12,507 nucleotides of DNA from Bacillota bacterium (GTDB lineage: Bacteria; Bacillota; Clostridia; Acetivibrionales; DSM-1351). The notes beneath the pieces are model-generated. The model did not search any database. It was not told the DNA's origin and saw only the letters and a program-made list of their open reading frames with translations. Where the stretch lies: assembly GCA_023436485.1 (NCBI GenBank), contig JAEZIU010000133.1, positions 1 to 12,507 of the forward strand, written 5' to 3'. This document shows, one piece after another, positions 6,298-12,507 of this stretch (position 1 is the first letter of the stretch; each line of letters starts with the position of its first letter). The translations under genes and the position numbers were made by a program.

Positions 6298-7077
6298 ATG
6301 AAGAATATAAAAATATATGTAATATCCCTAGCCGTTTCTATAGCGTTAGGATATGTGGTTGCCAATCGTGTTGGCATAAATCATAATTTTACACCTCAAA
6401 CAGATAAAGAGGTTCACACGGTTAGCAGTACTCCGCTTAAAGACCTTACTGTGTGTATTGATCCGGGACATGGTAAAACCTCAAGAACAAATAAGGAATC
6501 TGAGCCTATAGCTCCAGGCGTTGAAATTCAAAAAGCAGCAATTGCAAGTGGCACACAGGGAGTTGCTACAGGAATATCGGAAGCAAGCCTAAATCTTACG
6601 GTAGCAAAAAAACTTAGAGAATCATTAAAACAAAACGGTGCAAAAGTAATCATGGTCAGGGAAACTGAGGAGTGCGGACTCACAAATGTAGAACGGGCAA
6701 AATTCTGGAATTCCTCTAAAGTGGACCTTACCATACGTATTCATGGGAACGGCTTAAATGACAGCAGTGTATCCGGAGTACTGATGATGGTACCAGGGAA
6801 TAAGTATATAAAGGATACAGAAGTTCTGAAAGATAGTAGAAAAGCAGGGGAACTTGTTCTGGCAGGTGTAATAGAACACACAAAAGCGAAATCAAGGGGA
6901 ATCCAAGAGACATCCGAATTGACAGGGTTTAACTGGTCGAGGGTACCTGTAATTCTCCTGGAAATGGGATTTATGACTAACCCGGAGGAAGATACTCGAC
7001 TTAATACAGATGAATATCAGAGCAAAATGGTAGCAGGTATTACAGAGGGACTTATTAATTATGTAAAGGAAAAATAA
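6298..7077 (+). CDS. N-acetylmuramoyl-L-alanine amidase (Amidase_3)
   Basis: A 259-residue zinc amidase that cleaves the bond between N-acetylmuramic acid and L-alanine of peptidoglycan. Residues 1-22 form an N-terminal signal peptide or membrane anchor. The Amidase_3 domain spans about 50-256. Zinc ligands and catalytic residues are in place: His58 in DPGHG, Glu95 in GISEASLNL, His149 in IRIHGN, and the catalytic Glu222 in LLEMGFMTNPEED. The loop between the first two ligands (59-94) includes SGTQGVATG, as in many clostridial members. No SH3 or other wall-binding repeats are present, so it may act close to the membrane, in growth, division or sporulation. AAGGAG (6284-6289) lies 8 nt before the ATG. 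Upstream (6206-6297) is AT-rich with TATAAT at 6231 but no convincing -35 box. No hairpin terminator follows. Confidence 0.92.
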   Translation: MKNIKIYVISLAVSIALGYVVANRVGINHNFTPQTDKEVHTVSSTPLKDLTVCIDPGHGKTSRTNKESEPIAPGVEIQKAAIASGTQGVATGISEASLNLTVAKKLRESLKQNGAKVIMVRETEECGLTNVERAKFWNSSKVDLTIRIHGNGLNDSSVSGVLMMVPGNKYIKDTEVLKDSRKAGELVLAGVIEHTKAKSRGIQETSELTGFNWSRVPVILLEMGFMTNPEEDTRLNTDEYQSKMVAGITEGLINYVKEK

Positions 7078-7094
7078 CGGGCATATTTTTTTGT

Positions 7095-7123
7095 TTTACA
7101 AATATTATATAATTTTGTACAAT
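7095..7123 (+). promoter_or_regulatory. Promoter of the PH-like hypothetical gene
   Basis: TTTACA (7095-7100), a 17-nt spacer and TACAAT (7118-7123) match the SigA consensus well. Just downstream, GGAATT (7135-7140) and AATTCC (7144-7149) form a small hairpin near the predicted 5' end of the transcript, 8 nt before the ribosome binding site. It could affect stability or initiation. Confidence 0.65.
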
Positions 7124-7170
7124 TATACTTACGGGGAATTTTTAATTCCGGCTGCAAAAGGAGTGAAGAT

Positions 7171-8016
7171 ATGTATTATACCGATGGGTCAAATGCAAAA
7201 GATTTTATTGAGAATGATATAGGGCTTCTTAAAAATGAATATGAGGAATATTATAATACTCTTATACAGGCTGAACTCAGCCCTATCAATATATTATTAT
7301 GTTCCTCTCTTACAAATGAAAAGCATAGTGCATTTGAAAAAATTTTATTAATATATGAAGATAAAATTGTAGTTTTAAAAAAGGTAAACGGCAGCATATC
7401 TAAATATAACATTGAATATAACGATATCAATTACATAGTTATAGAAGGACTTCCCAAGCCTGTATGCTTGAATATATACTATAAGGAAGAAGGTAGGGAA
7501 AAGATATTCTTCGATCCTTTTGCAGAACAAGCTATGAAAAGTTTGGTAATGGAACTGCGGAAGCTTATTATTCAAGACGGCGGCTTGAATGAGACAGTTA
7601 AATTGTTTGAGCACAATAGCGACGAATCGGAATATATAGGTAAAGCCTTGATTAGCGAAGCATTATTGAAAAATCAGATATCTGTCTGCGAGCTTTATCA
7701 AAGGAGAGTCTATGACAGGTATTGGTCTATATTCAGGAAAATTATTACTCAAACACACTATTCTATTATAAGTAATAATGAGATGGTAGTTTTCAAGGAA
7801 AAGTATGAACCGATGGACGATAAGGATATATGCGGAGATTTGATCTTTATACCTTTAAATTCTGTAAAAAACGTATCCATAGAATCTACCGAAAAGGGAA
7901 TGGTACTGAAATATATGTTTTGCTGTAAGAAAACCTTTGAGTTATTTTACCAAAATGAGAAAACGAACGAACTTCTCAAGGCAATGTCATTTATAAATGG
8001 AGTAATTCAAGCTTGA
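7171..8016 (+). CDS. Hypothetical protein, possibly two PH-like domains
   Basis: A 281-residue soluble protein I do not recognise by sequence. It has no signal peptide, membrane segment or enzyme motif. Two parts share a layout: about residues 55-135 and 194-278 each show successive short beta strands (ILLIYEDKIVVLKK and YNIEYNDINYIVIEG; MVVFKEKY and LIFIPLNSVKNVSIES), then a basic/aromatic strand, and end in an amphipathic helix. This is the strand-strand-helix rhythm of bacterial PH-like domains. A helical linker (140-190) joins them. The assignment rests on pattern only. AAGGAG (7158-7163) lies 7 nt before the ATG, and a clear promoter precedes it. The hexokinase promoter overlaps its stop codon, so the two are close but separately transcribed. 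Confidence 0.75.
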   Translation: MYYTDGSNAKDFIENDIGLLKNEYEEYYNTLIQAELSPINILLCSSLTNEKHSAFEKILLIYEDKIVVLKKVNGSISKYNIEYNDINYIVIEGLPKPVCLNIYYKEEGREKIFFDPFAEQAMKSLVMELRKLIIQDGGLNETVKLFEHNSDESEYIGKALISEALLKNQISVCELYQRRVYDRYWSIFRKIITQTHYSIISNNEMVVFKEKYEPMDDKDICGDLIFIPLNSVKNVSIESTEKGMVLKYMFCCKKTFELFYQNEKTNELLKAMSFINGVIQA

Positions 8017-8041
8017 CCGCATTAAAAAGTTAAAATACAAT
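8013..8041 (+). promoter_or_regulatory. Promoter of the hexokinase gene, overlapping the preceding stop codon
   Basis: TTGACC (8013-8018), a 17-nt spacer and TACAAT (8036-8041) make a near-consensus promoter. The -35 box contains the TGA stop codon (8014-8016) of the upstream gene. The transcript would have a leader of about 33 nt. Confidence 0.7.
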
Positions 8042-8080
8042 CAGTTTAACAATTTTAAATATACATTTGCGAGGTGCGAA

Positions 8081-9376
8081 ATGGGGTTCAAATCTGAAAT
8101 AATACAAAATGTTATTAATGATTTTGAGGTTGACGCAGAGGGTATGCTGCGTATAGCAACACTGTTTAAGGAAACCATGGAAAAAAGCCTGAATGGTGAA
8201 AAAACCTGTCTTAAAATGCTTCCTTCATACATTGGAAAGCCTACAGGAAAAGAACACGGTACTTTTATGACCATAGACATGGGTGGTACTAATTTTAGAT
8301 GTACAAAGTATAAAATCAGTAATGGGAATTTTGAAAAAGTTTCTGAAATAAAAGAGAAGCTTATAAATAAGGAAAAAAATTATGACCTTACAAAGTCAGA
8401 TTCCGATGAAAAACAGCTTTTTGGTTTTATGGCTGAATGCATGGCAAAGTTAGTTGAGCCGGGAGAAACTTTGTATCTTGGAAACACATTCTCGTTTCCA
8501 TGCAGGCAGGAAGGAATAAATGATTCTTACCTTATTCAGTGGACCAAAGAAATAACAACCTCCGGAGTTGAGGGGCAGAATATAAATAAGCTGCTTGAAC
8601 ATGCTTTGAAGGAAAAAAACATAAATGTAAAGCCTGTTGCCATACTGAACGATACAGTAGGAACTTTGCTGGTTGCCATGTACAGCTATCAGAGTGCGGA
8701 TATAGGCTCTATAATGGGTACAGGACATAACACTTGTTATCTGGAGAACAACCATCCTCTAAATGGCCAAAGGATGATTGTAAACATTGAATCCGGTAAT
8801 TACAATGTTGGACTTCCTGTAACCAAGTACGATGAGAGAATAGATAAAAACAGTCAGATACCTGGAGCACAGCTACTTGAAAAAATGGTTTCAGGTTACT
8901 ATATGGGAAGCCTTTTAAAAGAGGTTTGCCAGGATTTATATAAAAATAAAGCTATATTTACATCAGAAGATGTTGATGTAGATGCTTTTTTCAGTCAGAA
9001 CTTTAACGCATTAATGGTTGAGAATTTTATTTTGTATCCATCCAATACCAGAGAACAATATAATTGTACACTGGAAGATGCTGATATAATAAAAAAGATA
9101 TCAGAAGCTATACTGAAAAGAACAGTCAGGCTTGTAGCGGTGTCACACATGGGAATACTTTTCCATCAGGAAAACAACGGTACTTCTGTAAATAATAAGC
9201 ATGTAATTGCAATAGACGGGACTATATATGAAAAAATGCCTAAAGCCCCGAAGCTTATGGAAGAGGCATTCAAAGACGCACTTGGTGATGACGCATCCAA
9301 TATTGAAATAAGACTGGTAAAGGATGGATCAGGTTTAGGTGCTGCAATAGCTGCTGCATTTGCAGTAACACAATAA
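8081..9376 (+). CDS. Hexokinase of the eukaryotic (HK1/HK2) family
   Basis: A 431-residue, one-unit hexokinase that phosphorylates glucose (and probably other hexoses) with ATP for entry into glycolysis. It belongs to the family of yeast and animal hexokinases, not to the ROK or bacterial glucokinase families. Phosphate-1 loop: IDMGGTNFR (65-73). Sugar-binding SFPC (138-141), WTK (154-156), catalytic Asp191 in NDTVGTL, phosphate-2 GTGHNTCY (213-220), Glu237 in NIESGNY, Glu267 in LLEKMVSGYYMG, and the adenosine-site DGSGLGAAIAAA (415-426) are all visible. Yeast enzymes have Trp in EWG where this has ESG, and GE after YYLG where this has GS. Both are variations outside the catalytic Asp. GAGGTG (8071-8076) lies 4 nt before the ATG, a short but usable spacing. 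A single unit and no N-terminal membrane anchor indicate a cytoplasmic enzyme. Confidence 0.92.
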   Translation: MGFKSEIIQNVINDFEVDAEGMLRIATLFKETMEKSLNGEKTCLKMLPSYIGKPTGKEHGTFMTIDMGGTNFRCTKYKISNGNFEKVSEIKEKLINKEKNYDLTKSDSDEKQLFGFMAECMAKLVEPGETLYLGNTFSFPCRQEGINDSYLIQWTKEITTSGVEGQNINKLLEHALKEKNINVKPVAILNDTVGTLLVAMYSYQSADIGSIMGTGHNTCYLENNHPLNGQRMIVNIESGNYNVGLPVTKYDERIDKNSQIPGAQLLEKMVSGYYMGSLLKEVCQDLYKNKAIFTSEDVDVDAFFSQNFNALMVENFILYPSNTREQYNCTLEDADIIKKISEAILKRTVRLVAVSHMGILFHQENNGTSVNNKHVIAIDGTIYEKMPKAPKLMEEAFKDALGDDASNIEIRLVKDGSGLGAAIAAAFAVTQ

Positions 9377-9396
9377 TTGATAATTTTAAGCTTGAT

Positions 9397-9447
9397 ATAG
9401 CTGCTACAAAGCCAAAAAGAAAACAGGTTTTGTGGCAGCTATTTTTT
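9397..9447 (+). terminator. Rho-independent terminator after hexokinase
   Basis: ATAGCTGCTACAAA (9397-9410) pairs with TTTGTGGCAGCTAT (9429-9442), with one G-U pair, around an 18-nt loop. It is followed by a T-run to 9447. The stem begins 20 bp after the stop codon. Confidence 0.9.
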
Positions 9448-9463
9448 GTACACAATAGTAGTA

Positions 9464-9494
9464 TTGACTTAAAGTTTACTTTAAGGTGTAAAAT
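9464..9494 (+). promoter_or_regulatory. MerR-type promoter with 19-bp spacer and palindromic operator
   Basis: TTGACT (9464-9469) and TAAAAT (9489-9494) are separated by 19 bp instead of 17. The spacer is largely filled by the near-perfect palindrome CTTAAAGTTTACTTTAAG (9468-9485, one mismatched pair). Overlong spacers with a central palindrome are the mark of promoters activated by MerR-family regulators, which untwist the DNA. The sequence resembles sites of the AdhR/NmlR-like branch that control aldehyde-detoxifying dehydrogenases and reductases. The regulator gene is not in this window. Confidence 0.75.
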
Positions 9495-9530
9495 TCAGTT
9501 ATTGTTTTAATACATCAGGAGGATGATACT

Positions 9531-10448
9531 ATGAAAAGAATTAGCGTTGGAAACGGAGCAGTAAATGCATCCGAAATATCTTTAGGCTGTATGAGAATGA
9601 GCGAGATGTCTAAAAATGATGCAGCTAACCTTATTAATACTGCTTTGGAAGAGGGAATAGATTTTTTTGATCATGCAGATATTTACGGCGGTGGAAAATC
9701 AGAAGAAGTGTTCGCACAGGCAGTTGATATGTGTCCAAGTATAAGGGAGAAGTTTATAATTCAGACGAAATGCGGAATAAGGCAAGGGTATTTTGATTTC
9801 TCCAAAGAGCATATTTTAGAAGCTGTTGACGGTAGTCTTAAACGTTTAAAAACCGAGTATATAGATGTTCTGCTGTTGCACCGTCCGGATGCACTTGTTG
9901 AACCGGAAGAAGTAGCTGAGGCCTTTTCAATTCTTCAAAGTAACGGAAAGGTAAGAAATTTTGGAGTAAGTAATCAGAACCCAATGCAGATTGAGCTGCT
10001 AAAAAAATATATTAATCAGAAATTAATTATCAATCAGTTACAGCTCAGTATTACAAATACAGGAATGATAGATGCAGGAATTAATGTAAACATGAAAGTG
10101 GAAGGCTCCATTGACAGAGACGGAAGTATATTGGACTATTGCAGGCTAAATGACATTACTATCCAGCCTTGGTCACCTTTCCAGTACGGTTTTTTCGAGG
10201 GAGTATTCCTCAATAATAACAAATTCCCTGAATTGAATAAAAAAATTGATGAACTGGCACAAGAAAAAGGTGTTGCAAATACAGCAATAGCTATTGCATG
10301 GCTTTTGAGACACCCTGCTAAAATGCAGCCGATTGTAGGTACAACCAATGTATCCCGTCTCAAGGATATTTGCAAAGCATCAACAATCCAGCTTACAAGG
10401 CAGGAATGGTATGAGATATATCTGGCAGCAGGAAACAAACTCCCGTAA
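9531..10448 (+). CDS. Aldo/keto reductase (YdhF-like)
   Basis: A 305-residue NAD(P)H-dependent oxidoreductase with the aldo/keto reductase (beta/alpha)8 barrel. The catalytic tetrad is complete: Asp47 in FFDHADIYG, Tyr52, Lys80 in IIQTKCG, and His117 in LLLHRPD. The cofactor region includes GVSNQNP (145-151), QPWSPF (212-217) and the C-terminal IVGTTNVSRL (268-277). Length and motif layout match the E. coli YdhF-like branch; it lacks the ferredoxin-like cysteine cluster found in some clostridial members. The substrate is probably a reactive aldehyde or ketone; this is inferred from the family and from the MerR-type promoter 37 bp upstream. AGGAGG (9517-9522) lies 8 nt before the ATG. No ordinary terminator follows; a fold-back element begins 20 bp after the stop. 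Confidence 0.92.
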   Translation: MKRISVGNGAVNASEISLGCMRMSEMSKNDAANLINTALEEGIDFFDHADIYGGGKSEEVFAQAVDMCPSIREKFIIQTKCGIRQGYFDFSKEHILEAVDGSLKRLKTEYIDVLLLHRPDALVEPEEVAEAFSILQSNGKVRNFGVSNQNPMQIELLKKYINQKLIINQLQLSITNTGMIDAGINVNMKVEGSIDRDGSILDYCRLNDITIQPWSPFQYGFFEGVFLNNNKFPELNKKIDELAQEKGVANTAIAIAWLLRHPAKMQPIVGTTNVSRLKDICKASTIQLTRQEWYEIYLAAGNKLP

Positions 10449-10467
10449 TATATAATTGGTAGATATG

Positions 10468-10777
10468 AAAGGGGCTATTGCAAACAGAAAGTTCTTTGAT
10501 TTACACCGTTACGCCCGTATTAAATTATATCAATGATTGCTTCCAAGATATTTGCAAGAGTTTCTAGCGGCTCATCTTAGGATATTTTACCGTCGCTCAC
10601 ATTCATCATCCATGATTCATTGTTCGCTAAAACCTACATCGTGATATGTTGTCCGGTAAAATATCCAAGTTCAACCACAAACATCTGCAAATATCTTTAA
10701 CCAAGCTTCCATTGATATAATTTATACTCTAAGTACAGGTTAAAAAAGATAAAAACTAATTTTGCGATAACCCCTTT
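10468..10777. mobile_element. 310-bp fold-back element, probable MITE
   Basis: The ends are 17-bp imperfect inverted repeats: AAAGGGGCTATTGCAAA (10468-10484) and the complement of TTTGCGATAACCCCTTT (10761-10777), with two mismatches. Inside, more complementary blocks occur in the same order on both arms: TAAATTATATCAATG (10521-10535 with 10710-10724), AAGATATTTGCA (10545-10556 with 10686-10697) and GGATATTTTACCG (10580-10592 with 10654-10666). The arms are 125 and 124 nt around a 61-nt centre. It encodes no protein. The GGGGCTATTGCAAA end recalls insertion-sequence termini, suggesting mobilisation by a transposase elsewhere in the genome. No clear target-site duplication is visible. It lies between two convergent genes and touches the glycosyltransferase stop codon. 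Confidence 0.65.
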
Positions 10778-11865
10778 TACAGCTTAATTCTGCCGTCTTC
10801 AATCATTTTTGCAAAAAGTTCTTTATTGTATAAAACACTGGAGTCAGATGGCCTGTACTCTGCAGCAGTTTCATTATGATTATAGGCCTTTTGCATATCG
10901 TCTATATTGTAGTAGCAAACGCATAGCTGTAAGTGCGGATACCATGTGTAATACGCCATATATATAAAGCTCCACCTTTCAGGGTCAGGAACTTGTTGCG
11001 TAGCGAGCTCATACCAGAAAATAGCTGTTTTATATTGGCGTTTGCGGTGAAAATTATACCCTATACGGCAACAAGCCTCTGCCCTTGGAGGTGCAAATTG
11101 AAATGATTGAAATAAGGCTGACAGCTCATTATCTTTATCATTGAGACAACGATAGCAGTCTCCTTTAAAAATACATGCAAATATTTTGTCCTCAACCCAG
11201 CCCTCTTTTAAAGAGAGGTTTTGGTTATAACTGTCGATAGCTTCCTGATAACGACCGTTTTCTCTTAATTCATTCCCATAATAAAAGTAGTCTCTGGCAC
11301 TAAAGGCATCCCCGCGTTGCTTCTTTGTTTCAAATATGGATACGGTACGTCCTACTGAATGACGTAGTTTTTTGTGGGTTATAGCTACTTCTGAATTAAT
11401 AATTTTACCGCTGACTTCTATATAGTTATGGCAATCTCCATACCAGCGAAAATTTTTCTCTCTTTTAACAAGACGGTTACGTCTATATCTTAAAGTAACA
11501 TTACCAAATTCATCTGTTCCGGCATCATAATACATTGATACAGAGTCCACGGACGGGTCAAGAGTTTCCTTCAATTCTTTGAATTTTACCTGATCAGCCT
11601 CTAATATTACATCATCTGCATCAAGGTATAGGATATAGTCCTTTGTAGCAAATTTATATGATTCATTACGCGCATCTGCAAAGCTGTTAGTCCAAGGGAA
11701 ATCGAAAATTCGGTGGGTGTATCTTGAGGCTATTTCCTTTGTCTTGTCGGTTGAGCCTGTATCAACAATGTTAATCTCATCCACTATATCCTTTACTGTA
11801 TCAAGACAGCGGGCAAGTGTTTCTTCCTCATTTTTTACAATCATACACAGACTGATGGTAATCAT
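10777..11865 (-). CDS. Family 2 glycosyltransferase with TPR-like C-terminal half
   Basis: A 362-residue cytoplasmic glycosyltransferase. Residues 1-110 form the GT-A nucleotide-sugar domain: ISLCMIVKNEEETLARCL, VDTGSTDKT (34-42) and the metal-binding DAD motif in LYLDADD (79-85). Residues 125-175 carry acceptor-site features (RNRLVKR, FRWYGDCHNYIE). The half from about 190 to 350 holds helical TPR-like repeats (for example YFYYGNELRENGRYQEAIDS, then CRIGYNFHRKRQYKTAIFWY). This domain order resembles SunS-type and exosporium-associated transferases that modify peptides or proteins. It begins 80 bp downstream of a collagen-like gene on the same strand, so that Thr-rich protein is the likely acceptor (inference). 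AAAGGA (11878-11873) lies 7 nt before the ATG. Its TAA stop overlaps the edge of the fold-back element, so the C-terminus may have been altered by the insertion. Confidence 0.9.
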   Translation of the reverse strand: MITISLCMIVKNEEETLARCLDTVKDIVDEINIVDTGSTDKTKEIASRYTHRIFDFPWTNSFADARNESYKFATKDYILYLDADDVILEADQVKFKELKETLDPSVDSVSMYYDAGTDEFGNVTLRYRRNRLVKREKNFRWYGDCHNYIEVSGKIINSEVAITHKKLRHSVGRTVSIFETKKQRGDAFSARDYFYYGNELRENGRYQEAIDSYNQNLSLKEGWVEDKIFACIFKGDCYRCLNDKDNELSALFQSFQFAPPRAEACCRIGYNFHRKRQYKTAIFWYELATQQVPDPERWSFIYMAYYTWYPHLQLCVCYYNIDDMQKAYNHNETAAEYRPSDSSVLYNKELFAKMIEDGRIKL

Positions 11866-11896
11866 TTATTTATCCTTTCATTTATATTATGTAGGG

Positions 11897-11933
11897 ATGG
11901 CAGGATACTATAAAGTACCCTGCCATATTTTTT
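11897..11933 (+). terminator. Hairpin between collagen-like and glycosyltransferase genes
   Basis: ATGGCAGG (11897-11904) pairs with CCTGCCAT (11919-11926). Three further pairs lie inside, past an A/C mismatch, around a 6-nt loop. The T-run (11928-11933) is on the plus strand. It therefore has terminator form only for rightward transcription, although the flanking genes run leftward. In the leftward transcript it is a hairpin without a T-run, perhaps an mRNA processing or stability element. Confidence 0.5.
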
Positions 11934-11945
11934 ATTGCTATTGAT

Positions 11946-12507
11946 TTACGGGAATACGAGTGCATTAATGTCTCTGTTATTTGCAATTGCTGTTGCAAGA
12001 TTTGTTGCATTTGTAACAAATACACGCAGTGAATAAGATACTGTTCCCGTAACAGGTGGAGTATCAACCTGAGTACTTGCAATCGGGAACCGCTGTGGTG
12101 CAGTTTGTGTTTGCGATCTCAGGAATATTCTGGTATCAATTAGAGTAGCATTTCTGTAAAGTCTCAATTCTAAGTTGAAAACCCAGTTAGGAGCTGATGG
12201 ATCAGCTTCAATAGATAGTGAATAATCAATTTTTACATTATTTCCTGCGGTAACCGGAACAGATAATGACACCACTGTAATCTCAGTTCCTACAGGTAAT
12301 ATCGGAATTGCTCCGGGTATCTCATTAAAGAACAGTGCACCTGCACCCGCAGCACCTGTAGCACCCGTTGCGCCTGTAGCACCTGTAGCTCCTCTTGCAC
12401 CCGCAGCGCCTGTGGCACCTGTGGCACCTGTGGCACCTGTAGCACCGGTAGCTCCTCTTGCACCCGCAGCACCCGCAGCGCCTGTGGCACCTGTAGCACC
12501 GGTAGCA
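11946..12507 (-). CDS. Collagen-like surface protein, BclA-type, C-terminal part
   Basis: The gene enters from the right edge, so the N-terminus is missing. The visible 187 codons start in a collagen-like region of 17 complete Gly-X-Y triplets, mostly Gly-Ala-Thr with Gly-Ala-Ala and Gly-Ala-Arg. They are followed by a 130-residue C-terminal domain beginning ALFFNEIPGAIPILPVG. That domain is rich in beta strands (TVVSLSVPV, VKIDYSLSIEA, FNLELRLYRNATLI, VSYSLRVFV) and ends NNRDINALVFP, fitting the trimerising jelly-roll heads of BclA-like exosporium proteins. Such proteins form glycosylated filaments on spores; the many Thr residues are potential O-glycan sites. The glycosyltransferase gene follows 80 bp downstream in the same direction. 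The frame is continuous through the repeat, with no frameshift. Spore location is inference, since some clostridial homologues are cell-surface proteins. Confidence 0.85.
   Translation of the reverse strand, partial: ATGATGATGAAGAAGARGATGATGATGATGATGAAGARGATGATGATGATGAAGAGALFFNEIPGAIPILPVGTEITVVSLSVPVTAGNNVKIDYSLSIEADPSAPNWVFNLELRLYRNATLIDTRIFLRSQTQTAPQRFPIASTQVDTPPVTGTVSYSLRVFVTNATNLATAIANNRDINALVFP
12348..12500 (-). repeat. Tandem 9-nt repeat encoding Gly-X-Y triplets
   Basis: Seventeen consecutive 9-nt units encode Gly-Ala-Thr (12), Gly-Ala-Ala (3 scattered plus 1) and Gly-Ala-Arg (2). A higher-order period of 63 nt is visible: the Gly-Ala-Arg units are exactly seven triplets apart and share their flanking codons. 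Three adjacent units are identical (ggtgccaca), a sign of recent slippage. The array continues past the window edge. Confidence 0.9.

Noticed and set aside
11897..11926. Hairpin as terminator of the collagen-like gene on the minus strand
   Set aside because: In that direction the stem is followed by CCCTACAT, not a T-run, so it is not a standard terminator for that gene.
12290..12499. Leu-Gln-Val-Pro-rich open frame in the collagen region
   Set aside because: It is the collagen repeat read in another frame on the same strand; the Gly-X-Y frame continues into a folded domain and is the real one.
12348..12507. Possible CRISPR-like repeat array
   Set aside because: The period is 9 nt without spacers and stays in one reading frame, as expected for collagen coding sequence.

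Overview
The window looks like chromosomal DNA of a low-GC, spore-forming Firmicute, most likely a clostridium of the Ruminiclostridium type. The evidence is the AT-rich base use, strong AGGAGG-type ribosome binding sites, consensus TTGACA/TATAAT promoters, hairpin-plus-T-run terminators, and the gene families present (a clostridial ABC-F protein, a Cache/HAMP chemoreceptor, a small alarmone synthetase, an Amidase_3 enzyme, a collagen-like surface protein). The genus is inference. Most genes here are unrelated single-gene units with their own promoter or terminator.

Left part (1-2526). The start of an ABC-F antibiotic-resistance ATPase (minus strand, cut by the window edge) is preceded by a leader of about 250 nt. 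The leader holds a strong promoter, a three-codon upstream ORF and four mutually complementary segments that form a terminator/antiterminator switch. Next is a membrane-anchored alpha/beta hydrolase (minus strand). Divergent from it is a two-gene unit encoding a TetR-type repressor and a small zinc-ribbon protein.

Middle part (2527-9447). A stand-alone (p)ppGpp synthetase with its own terminator is followed by a 735-residue methyl-accepting chemotaxis protein with a long intergenic leader. On the opposite strand, just past the chemoreceptor terminator, lies a decayed C-terminal fragment of a second chemoreceptor. Then come an N-acetylmuramoyl-L-alanine amidase, an unrecognised protein that looks like two PH-like halves, and a hexokinase of the eukaryotic family. 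The last two have clear separate promoters.

Right part (9448-12507). An aldo/keto reductase is driven by a promoter with the 19-bp spacer and central palindrome typical of MerR-family activation. A 310-bp fold-back element with 17-bp imperfect terminal inverted repeats (probably a MITE) fills the gap between the reductase and a convergent gene pair on the minus strand. That pair is a collagen-like Gly-Ala-Thr repeat protein (N-terminus outside the window) followed by a family 2 glycosyltransferase with a TPR-like tail. Together they suggest a glycosylated filament on the spore or cell surface.

The observations most worth following up are the ABC-F attenuator, the fold-back element, the collagen/glycosyltransferase pair and the MerR-type promoter.
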